Position numbers and translations under genes: made by a program. From Kalaharituber pfeilii (taxonomy: Eukaryota; Ascomycota; Pezizomycetes; Pezizales; Pezizaceae), in contig WHUZ01000079.1 in NCBI GenBank assembly GCA_015179045.1, positions 62,001 through 126,000 of the forward strand: 64,000 nt of DNA, in the 5' to 3' direction. The notes under the pieces were generated by a model that was not told the origin of the DNA, made no database searches, and saw nothing but the letters and a program-made list of their open reading frames with translations. Below, piece by piece: positions 41,171 through 49,231 of the stretch (the stretch's first letter is position 1; each line of letters begins with the position of its first letter).

Positions 41171-41412
41171 TTACTGTATTGTGGAAGCTCAGGTCAGGGG
41201 AAAAGTCCCCAACCCTGGTATCAACTCTAGTGATTGGATGGCATAAGAACCCTGTGCTAGTTCATGGGAGCAGGCCGGAGGCCCCCCTTCCAGACTTGCA
41301 GTTTGGGTACTTCCTAGCACCAGTGCTCACAAGCCTATTCACAGTGCTGCACTCAGTTGAGCCCACAGGTGGGCCGCCCCTCGAGCCCGCGCCTCGAGCC
41401 CGCACCCCGAGC
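41171..41412. other. Short intergenic
   Basis: Unique sequence with GAGCCCGC repeats near its end, which form the target of the LINE at 41425. No gene seen. Confidence 0.4.
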
Positions 41413-41424
41413 CCGTTCCCCCTA

Positions 41425-42676
41425 TTTCTTTTTTTATTTTTATGTCATTACTCGCATGCCGCCTTGTAGGCTATGGCGAGGATTTAAATACATAACAACG
41501 AATAAACAGAGTATAACATCACAGAAAAAGTAAAAAAACAACGTCGCAACATCGAGCGTGTCCTGCACCACTCCGTCTACTCTGCCCCCCAGTCCATCAC
41601 CTCCGCCAGCGTCATTTCTCCCCCCCTAACCCCCTCATCCCTTATCGGCCCCCTTAGTCCCTCCTCTCCTCTCGGTAGTCTCTTCCTCCACACCTCGCAC
41701 CCCCCCATGATGTGCGCAAAATTTTCATAGTCTCTTCCGCACCACCTGCACTCGGGAGAAGTCTCCTTCCCTATCTTGTGTCTCCACTGTCGTAATCCCT
41801 TGTTTCCCAAGATTCCCGCGAGAGTGGATACCCTTCTCCTGCTCCCTAGATACTCCAGTGGTCTGTACGACAACTTCAATCTCTTTCTCTCCTCGGCTCT
41901 CCACTCTTTGACCTGCTGTTTGATCCCCGCCTCTGTCACTGTCTCATCCTGGTATTGCATTGCTGTGGCAACCTTCGCCGCCATGTCCGCCATGGCGTTG
42001 CCCCTGACTCCTCTGTGCGATTTCACCCACAACACCGCAATGTCATATTCCCCTCGGGCTACCCTCTGTTCCCACCGCCTCCTCACAAACTCAGCCGACC
42101 CCTCTGGCGTTAGGTCTCCTCTCGCTATCCCTTGTAGTCTTGTTATGGTAACTCTGGAATCCGTGACGACCAACAACTCTCCCTCTCCTTTCAGGGCTTC
42201 TCCTACCGCTATTAATTCTGCATCGTTCACCGTGCATTGCCTCCCCAGGTACACGGATCTGTCTTTGGTCCCCTGGTATACTCCAGCTCCTGTCCTCCCC
42301 TCTCTCCTGCTTCCATCTGTGTATATACTCACCCACCCCTCCTCTGTCTCTCTGGCTATGACGTCTTCCCACTCTTGTCCACTAAGGTCTTTGGGATGGA
42401 ACTGATGTATATGAATTGGTAAGGGGTCGCGGTGTTCGAGTGATCCTCTTAAGTACCTGGTCTCCGGTTGCGGGTCTCTTATTGGTTCCTTCTCAAACCT
42501 CAACGCTCTTGCTTCCACCCTCTTCGCCTCTCCGTTCACGAAGGTCTCAACTGATTCCAAGTTTGCCAACCCCTCCACCACGTCCCTCCTCGTCCCCCAT
42601 GGAGCCCCGACTATCTCCCTGGCTACTCCATACTGCCATTTCTCCAGCTGTCTGAGCTTGTGTTCCGGAGGGGAGG
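41425..42676 (-). CDS. Young LINE: RNase H and C-terminus, intact frame
   Basis: Minus strand, open from the truncation point at 42676 to the stop at 41577. It holds LRQLEKWQYGVAREIVGAPW, VEGLANLESVETFV, RNase H with IYTDGSRREG, TVNDAELIAVGEA, LVVTDSRVTI and LWVKSHRGVRGNAMADMAA, then YRPLEYLGSRRRVSTLAG, LGNKGLRQWRHKIGK and knuckle CRWCGRDYENFAHIMGGC. The 3' untranslated region and family A tail (CTCGCC...GCCTACAAGGC type) run to 41425. Target duplication CCGTTCCCCCT(A) at 41413-41424 and 42677-42688. The frame extends 12 codons into host sequence at its start. No internal stops suggests recent insertion. Reverse transcriptase and endonuclease are missing. Confidence 0.9.
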
Positions 42677-42960
42677 CCGTTCCCCCTAGCCCGCAGCCTG
42701 AGCCCGCACCCACGCCAACAGCAGAGGTGTTCTGGCCCTCCGGCGAACATTTTCCGGTTCGCGAACCGGCCAGTCGATTCGCGAATCGGTCGGCCCCGTG
42801 AAAAGCATATGGTGTTTTTCACGGGGCCAGCCCAGCCACGAACACCTGGCCTAGCGGCGAACATGAAGGTATCTCTATGTACCTATATGTATATATATGC
42901 CCAGTTTTGCGAACCACAATGTTCGTCAGTGGGCCAGCACATGAGTCATGCATTGGGCCT

Positions 42961-43020
42961 TTTTTTTTTATCATTGATCGCGTGCCGCCCTGGGGGCTAT
43001 GGCGATTTAGTTACATATGA
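42961..43020 (-). mobile_element. Tail-only retroposon, family A
   Basis: Short poly(T), reverse hairpin of the ATCGC/GCGAT type with loop CCC, and TTAGTTACATATGA. Duplication ATTGGGCCT at 42952-42960 and 43021-43029. Confidence 0.88.
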
Positions 43021-43190
43021 ATTGGGCCTTAGATACGTAATCAAGGGGGTTGAGGAGAAAATCACCAACTCAGTTGTGATATACCTAGAGGAGCAAAGTA
43101 TACCCGGAGCAGAATTCAATACCAGCGACGGTGAGATTGGGCTGAAGTCCTGCCAGTACTAGTGGGATAGAGGGATGCTTGGCGCTTGCA
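43021..43190 (+). pseudogene. LINE ORF1 C-terminal remnant
   Basis: VIKGVEEKITNSVVIYLEEQ and a final YXWDRG match the end of the ORF1 domain at 12120-12260 and 44430-44590. Truncated at both ends. Confidence 0.55.
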
Positions 43191-43597
43191 AAGATTCTAT
43201 TAAGTGCAATACAACCACCAAAATTTTAATTCTTGGCATCAACGCAATCCTTGTTACTACCACAAGATATTACTAGAAACGGCGGAGGAATCCAGATATC
43301 TCTACCGCAGAAGATGACTCCAAAATTTCACTTAGAGCAAGAAGAATACTAGAAATCTATTTACTAATTTTTTTATAGTTATTCTATTAATAATAATTAT
43401 AATTTAGCTATGATAACAAATCTATATTCTTTACTACAGCAGTGTTAGAAGAAGCGCAGCAAATTTTTTATTATGTTGTCTTCTAGTATGTGGGTAGGAA
43501 GTGGCAACTCGGGAGTCATATTAGTAACATTACCGACAGCAACTTTCAAGTGGCAACTTGCAAGTTGCAACCTGTCAGTGGCAATGGGGTTGTGCAA
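43191..43597. other. AT-rich intergenic, no gene seen
   Basis: Includes an AT-rich stretch at 43360-43440 and short GTGGCAACTTG repeats at 43545-43585. Nothing coding. Confidence 0.4.
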
Positions 43598-43608
43598 GCA
43601 CACAGTAA

Positions 43609-43643
43609 GCATGTGAGTAATGATATTAAAAAAAAAAAAAAAA
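43609..43643 (+). mobile_element. Ultrashort retroposon: 19 nt of family A plus poly(A)
   Basis: The insert is GCATGTGAGTAATGATATT followed by 16 A. Perfect 11-bp duplication GCACACAGTAA at 43598-43608 and 43644-43654. Only the 3' arm of the hairpin and the conserved GAGTAATGATAT are present. Confidence 0.9.
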
Positions 43644-43716
43644 GCACACAGTAACTTGCTTGTCAATTATCCGAACGTTTCTCTATACTTATTACCAGCA
43701 GCACATAGAGGTACCT

Positions 43717-44042
43717 CCGGAAGGATGGGGAAGGTGGGAGGATATTGACGAGAAGAAGTGGACGGCAGAGCAGGAGAACGGGGAGGCGGTGGATGTGCTG
43801 GGAGAGTTTTTTGGTTCGTTGAAGGTGTAGGGGGAGGGGGCGATTTTTCGTTTGTTCGAAGGTGGCGGTGGAGGAAAAGTTGTAGTTATTTTAGTGCCTC
43901 GGGGAGGTGGGGCGGGGAGGGGTTGAGTTTTCCGTTTGTAGAGATGGCGTCGGAGGGGTAGTTAGGTAAGCCTGGATCCGGGCTTTGAGGGTTTAGACCC
44001 AGGGGCCCTGCCTTGGCGAACAGCTGCATGCGGGGTCACGTG

Positions 44043-44073
<31 letters not shown>
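43717..44073 (+). mobile_element. Family B retroposon, 357 bp, full-length-like
   Basis: 5' part with GGACGGCAGAG as in 35441-35785, middle unique G-rich sequence, then GGGCTTTGAGGGTTTAGACC, the family B hairpin and a long poly(A). Perfect 10-bp duplication AGAGGTACCT at 43707-43716 and 44074-44083. A short coding-like WEDIDEKKWTAEQENGEAV occurs near the 5' end. Confidence 0.88.
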
Positions 44074-44078
<5 letters not shown>

Positions 44079-44289
44079 TACCTAGTGGTACTTGTAAAAA
44101 AAAATTGTTTGTGGCTGGGCTGGCCCATTCGCGAATCGGCTAGCCCACCGACGAATTGGCCTATTCGTGAATGGGCCTAGCCGGTTCGCGAACCGCAATG
44201 TTCGTCGGTAGGCCAGAACACAGTCAGATAGAGAGGAAGTAACAATGCGAGCGGATTCTGGCTCCACAAACCTCCCACTCCCCACCAAT

Positions 44290-44610
44290 ACCCCCCTGTC
44301 ACCATAGAGAAGTCTCGGAGAAAGGAGCCTTTCGGCATTGTGGTACATGGGATCGCCTTGCGGAAGGATACTAGGGAATGTCCACAATTGACTGGAAGTT
44401 GCTAACAGGTACTTGGGGCAGATTACTGGGTTTCGGTGGCTGAGAAAGAAGGAAACACTCATAAAGCAGGGGAAAATCACAACTTCAATTGTGGTATACT
44501 TGAAGGAGCAAACTGGGCCAACACTGGGAAGAGTGAGCTTGTGAGGGACGTGGCTGAAGCCCTGTCAGTACGAGTGGGACAGAGCATCTTTACCTCTGGG
44601 AAGGTAATGT
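44290..44610 (+). pseudogene. LINE ORF1 remnant
   Basis: FGIVVHGIALRKDT, a shifted WLRKKETLIKQGKITTSIVV, YLKEQ, and a final YEWDR match ORF1 elements. Frameshifts break it. Confidence 0.6.
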
Positions 44611-44769
44611 AAATGTTGGCTTGCTTGGACTCTCCTTTAGGCCTTCCTAATGAATGAGGATAACCTAACTTGTTTCCTTTTCGCCCTGTAACACAGAGAG
44701 ATTCATGAGCATCATATTTATCGTCCTTCATTTTGGTTTTACTTGCACTCGTTTGCTTCCACCTACCTT

Positions 44770-45022
44770 TTTTTTTTTTTTTTTTTTTATATCAATACTC
44801 GCGTGCCGCCCAACGGGCTATGGCGAGGGTCTTATATTAACTAAAACAAAAAAAAAAAAAAAAAAAAAAAAACACATCAAACCTCAACTACGTACAAGTG
44901 ATACTAGCGAGGGTCGTGGGTCCCCACGCTGTGGTTTTGTCTCTTTGCTGTTATTTCATTATTTCCTTTGTACTTTTCTCGCCATAGCTAATAAGGCAGT
45001 ATGCGAGTAATGATTAAATAAC
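44770..45022. mobile_element. Two opposed family A tails
   Basis: A minus-strand tail (poly(T) 44770, hairpin to about 44827, A-rich leader to 44871), then a plus-strand tail with a diverged hairpin (CTCGCCATAGC...TATGCGAG) at 44972-45022. Target duplications were not resolved. Confidence 0.65.
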
Positions 45023-45413
45023 AAAAACAGATGGCCCCCAATGTCAATCTGCACATGCACAACAAGACAGGCAAGACTGGACCACTGAGGCCAATGACAT
45101 TGCAATGTCAGACTGCTGGACGCTCCCCCCGCAATACAATGTGAACCGCGGGCATCATGTATCTAAATTTTAGTTATTTGCCTTTTCCTTTTAATAAACC
45201 CTCGCCATAGCCCGTAGGGCGTATTGATATAAAAAAAAAAAAAAAAAACGACATTGCAATGATGGAACGAACTCTCATAGCCAGGCTGTGGCAATCAATG
45301 GAGGACCAATCGACACAAATCTCAACTTGCTAGCGCATGCCGTTCAGCTCAACAACCTAGAGTTGGTAAAGTGGCTCCTGCGGCGCCGTGCGGACCCGAA
45401 CCGGGAATCAAAT
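45023..45413 (+). pseudogene. Ankyrin-repeat gene remnant
   Basis: After the insertion at 45108, one frame reads HSQAVAINGGPIDTNLNLLA then HAVQLNNLELVKWLLRRRAD and PNRESN to a stop at about 45413, a good match to one ankyrin repeat (LAHAV...NLELVKWLL...ADPN). Before it, QCQSAHAQQDRQDWTTEAND lies in a different frame. Ankyrin repeats mediate protein binding; no other domain survives. Confidence 0.5.
45108..45249 (+). mobile_element. Short LINE tail, family A
   Basis: About 90 bp of 3' untranslated region and a shortened hairpin with poly(A). Perfect 12-bp duplication GACATTGCAATG at 45096-45107 and 45250-45261. Splits the ankyrin remnant. Confidence 0.9.
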
Positions 45414-45757
45414 TAGTGCGTATAGAGCCTGTATGTGGGTAAGGCAGCTAAGGAATACTCGAGTTACCAGCCAGGTATCACACAATCTCGAGATTTGTTT
45501 TGAGCGGTTATAATGTATACTCTATAACTTTCGAACATGGATCGCAGAACAAAAATGGGACTGTCAAGAATGGCATGGGTCTTTTTTACTCTCACTTTGT
45601 GATTGGTATCTGGCATAGTCTGGGCATAGGGATTTTTATGAGCGTGTATTCTTGACAAAGCAATAGCTATTGATTCATGCAGAGCGCTGCATTGTTCGTA
45701 TTTCATTAGATATAGGCAGCTTTGAGTCGATTTTCTTGCCGGTCGATGGTTAGGAGT

Positions 45758-45790
<33 letters not shown>

Positions 45791-46764
45791 TTCATTACTC
45801 GCTTGCCGCCCTGAGGGCTATGGCGAGGGAGTTAGGAGTAAGGCAATGCTAATCAGGGCAGAGGGCACGGGTGAGTACGTACTCTATGTTAATGCTGAAA
45901 TGGAGGAATTAAATATTTGGAACGTCACCATGCTGTGTAGGGCGTGGTATACTGTGAGGAGCTCTGTTGGGGACATCGTATGTATACCGTATTATCTGTG
46001 GAGATGAAGCAGCCAGAGATAAGATTTGTTTGCTGTTATATCAACTAATGAAGGGAAGAGGTTTGTGATACCGGACACTTCACTGGAAGAGTATCTTGGT
46101 GTTGGATGGCAGCTCATCGAATAGCCCTAAAGGAACACCAATTCAACCACCAATGCTTCAATATCATCAATCCAGATTCTAAGTCTGAAGTTATTGAACC
46201 AAATTAGCGTGGTGTATCTTCTTTTCCAATTTTTTTCCAATTTGTTAATGATTTTCCATTTTAAGTCTCTGGTTGCCTCTCGCTGCGCATCCAAGGTAAA
46301 GCAGAGAGGGTGAAAATAGAAAAAAGAAAACAGAAGCTTAAAGCATACTTTGTCTTTCTTGCCGTGCGGACTTCATAAAGCCGCATGTCGTGTAAGCGTA
46401 GATCAAGGGAATCAATAATGGGGCAATGCATTTTCTGCAGCTGAATCGGCTTTTGATGTAGTTGCTGCAATTACAGAGGAACAAAAAAACACAAACATGA
46501 GACACATTGAGTAATAAGAATGGTATGGATATTCAAATGCCAACGGAGTCTATTTTCTCCGACACTTATAGGATCAGTGTAACTAATAAAGAACCGTATG
46601 AGGAAGGCTGTGATTTACCGTCGTTGGATTGCATGTCAACAAAAATGAAAAAAAGAAAGAAAGAAAGAAAATAAAGGGGAAAAGAAATTCAAGACGCCGA
46701 AGGTTCGTTAGTACTTTTAAGGTGGGTATATATGTTCCGTATTTTGAACTGTCAACAATCATGG
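45414..46764. other. Intergenic, no supported gene
   Basis: Unique sequence except for the retroposon at 45760. Short frames at 45464 and 46261 (minus) have no domain; AT content rises at 46220-46260. Confidence 0.4.
45760..45830 (-). mobile_element. Tail-only retroposon, family A
   Basis: Poly(T) and reverse hairpin only. Perfect 11-bp duplication GTTAGGAGTAA at 45749-45759 and 45831-45841. Confidence 0.93.
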
Positions 46765-47700
46765 CATGTGTTATATTTCTCCTGCGTATCACTCGGTCAC
46801 TGAAGCCCCCACGCCGGAAGGATACCAATTCGAGTCTTATTCAGCGACTCCTTAATCACATCTTTCTCCTCCTCTTCCTCCTGGACATCTCGCAGTCAAT
46901 GAGATTGTTGTATTGAGCGAGATATTCTTGGGAACGTCAAAGCATCCTCACGGTGCTTCTTGGTCACATTCCAAGAAAATAATGTATGGTGCCAAACATA
47001 TAGGTTGAAAAGCAAGATGGTGCTTACAGTGGAGTTCTCCCAGTATGAGGTTGTGTGAGGGCCATGACGGGCCCTGGAAAATCTGAGACACATCACGACG
47101 GAGTGTCCGGCATGGAAGAAAAGACTACCGGGAGGACTGGACGACCTGAAGGCTCCACCGAAAGCGAAGGGGGGGGGGGCGTTCTGACGGAGATATTGAC
47201 ATGGGCGGGACAGGGCTTATAATTTCCTTAGGATGTTCATTTTTCTTTTGCTCATATCCTCATATGTATTTAAGTAAACCTCGCCATAGCCTATCAGGCG
47301 GCATGCGAGTAATGATATAAAAGAAAAAAAAAAAAAAATGTGTGAGGGCCATTGATGGATAAGAAGGAGTCGTATACGAGGAATCTTATGGGGTTTGTGG
47401 AGTCGTGCCGTTCCAGGCTGTTCTTATCATTCAGGCTAGGATTGGTAAGCGTACAGAGGTGAAGAGATGCAGGTAGTGATGCAAGTGAGAAGCCCGGAAT
47501 TTGATGCAGGGGATAGGAGCAGGTGTTAGCGGGATTGGGAGAAGGGAATTAAGGACGTTGACAGTCGTGGAACTGGTGAGGGAAGTAAGGGGTAGCATTG
47601 GAAAGAAGAAAGGAGACGAGGGATAGGGCATTTGCAGTAGAACACAGGGACGTCAAGGTCAAGTTGAAGCTGGGGATCCAGGGGGGAAGTAGATAAGCAG
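46765..47700 (+). pseudogene. Decayed third member of the 49232/56750 protein family
   Basis: Begins with CACTGAAGCCCCCACGCCGG and a GGATACCAATTCGAGTC stretch corresponding to NEAPMEGYESRS at the start of the intact gene, then jumps to sequence for YSWECQ...LTVLLG, a broken WCQTYRLKSKM, a LINE insertion, and VKVKLKLGI. Much of the N-terminal domain is deleted and the frame shifts repeatedly. It lies upstream of and in the same orientation as the intact gene. Confidence 0.7.
47066..47338 (+). mobile_element. 5'-truncated LINE in the pseudogene
   Basis: Codes ALENLRHITTECPAWKKRLP and GGLDDLKAPPKAKG, the region after the LINE knuckle, then a 3' untranslated region and a family A hairpin with inner arms GCCT/AGGC. 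Perfect 14-bp duplication TGTGTGAGGGCCAT at 47052-47065 and 47339-47352. Confidence 0.92.
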
Positions 47701-48540
47701 AAGGGAAAAAGGGAGCGAGTGTGGTGTGAGCATGATGAGGGTATCAGCTGCCCCAGATGCTCGATCGCAATGTCGACGACAGCCTAAGTAGCATCCCCAA
47801 TATTCAGGTTTAGCTGCAGTGGCGTCACCTGCACGCCCCACCTCTGTGAATGGAGCACTTGATACCTCCTTTCGGATACAAATCAATCAATTGATCAATC
47901 CCAACGTACACCGCTTCCCCCCATCAAGTTGGCTCCCTACTTGTGCGCTATCCAGCATGGTACTATTACTCTTCCGCTATTCGTGCTATTCTCCTATTTA
48001 GCTTGATTTTTGTCGGATAGCACTGAATCAGAATCAATCAGAATACCTTTCTCGGTAACGGGGCTCCTAACGACGTATTGTCAGCCTTGCCTAAATTCTA
48101 TGCCCTCTTATTCGTGAAATTCTATGGCAAATATGTAAATCCTTGTCAGCGTGCTCAGCCTTGCCTCGATCGGCAAGGCAATTTGGTTACATGCGACCTA
48201 ACTGCTTTTTTTTTTATTTTACTTTTTTTTTTTTTTTATAATATCATTTATCGCATGCCGCCCTAAAGGCTATGGTAATACCTATCTGCAACGAACAATG
48301 TTCATGCGGGGCAGATGTAGAATTGTTCTCGGGCCGAATGTAGAAATGCTTCCCACGCTACTGTAGTTACCCTTTGTTTTTTAAAAAAGCGTTATCCGTA
48401 TACCGCGGTAGGGGTTACAGCGAAGTTAAATACTAAGAGACAGTGCGAAATTAAAACGTCAACACAAATTCACAATATAAAGTAATAATAAGCAAAAGAA
48501 ACTAGCACCACCACCCCAAGCCTCTGGAAGGGTGCTCAAT
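47701..48540. other. Intergenic with one retroposon tail
   Basis: No gene seen. A minus-strand family A tail lies at about 48205-48285 with a diverged hairpin; flanks ACCTAACTGC and ACCTATCTGC suggest its duplication. Confidence 0.5.
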
Positions 48541-48590
48541 TCAACTCCAGCCTGCTTGTTTCCTCCGCCATCCCTCACCCACCAAATCAA

Positions 48591-48818
48591 ATGCCAGATA
48601 AGCTGCAGGAAATATATTACCCCGACTTATCACATTACACTGGAAGTTATGCAGCTGTGTCAAGTTCGCATGAGAGAAAAATGTGCCCTCTCTTTGGTGC
48701 GCAGCCAACCAAGCCCCACCCCGCAGTTTTGGATCCAGCAAACAATGGAACCAAAAATGAATCGGAAGAAAATAAAAAATTGCATGAACAGATCGCGGAA
48801 AAAGACATACCAAACTGA
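48591..48818 (+). CDS. 75-residue hypothetical ORF
   Basis: MPDKLQEIYYPDLSHYTGSY start, Ser/Lys-rich, ending with a charged ENKKLHEQIAEKDIPN. No domain. An overlapping 131-codon frame starts at 48532. Neither has independent support; this may be a 5' exon or chance. Confidence 0.2.
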   Translation: MPDKLQEIYYPDLSHYTGSYAAVSSSHERKMCPLFGAQPTKPHPAVLDPANNGTKNESEENKKLHEQIAEKDIPN

Positions 48819-49231
48819 ATTACGCTTCAGCAGCTTCAATGTTGAATCAGAATGGTTTATTGAATTGTCCTGCCTTTTGGCAGAGGGGAGGGACTGCATG
48901 AATATGGCTCACATACGCAAGCGGTAACCTACTTAGATATATTTACCGTGCTTTGCAGGGCGCAGCAGGCAACCTGTGTAACTGAAAAAGAGCCTCAGGA
49001 ACAAGGATATGGTAGTGGATCGCACCTAGTTAAATTTGATTTAAAGAATAACAAAAAAAAAATGAAAAAATGAAAAAATAGAAGATTTCCAAAGCGGGGA
49101 AGGTTCTTTACTGAACTAACAACTTAAGAACCATAGCTTGTTTCTGTTTTTTTTGTATTTTAACCTCCGCGAAACGAGAGTCTGGTGATAGTTGCAACGG
49201 AATACCCATCCTTATGGCCGCCCACTGGCAA

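Larger units (their letters stand above)
42728..44220. mobile_element. Inverted-repeat element rich in TTCGCGAA palindromes, with insertions
   Basis: Left end TGTTCTGGCC, then CCGGCGAACATT and GGTTCGCGAACCGG, GATTCGCGAATC; the right end at 44105-44220 is its inverted counterpart. A shorter solution, 42728-42941, is also bounded by inverted TGT(T/G)CTGGCCC ends. Inside lie a family A tail, an ORF1 remnant, an ultrashort tail and a 357-bp family B retroposon. Target duplication not resolved. Confidence 0.6.

Noticed and set aside
43717..44073. Pol III promoter in the family B retroposon
   Set aside because: A GGTTCGTTGAAG stretch resembles a B box, but the equivalent place in 35441-35785 reads GGTTCTTTTCC and no A box aligns in both.
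45360..45420. tRNA-like B box (GACCCGAACCGGGAATC)
   Set aside because: No A box or acceptor stem at the right spacing; the bases are better explained as the end of an ankyrin repeat.
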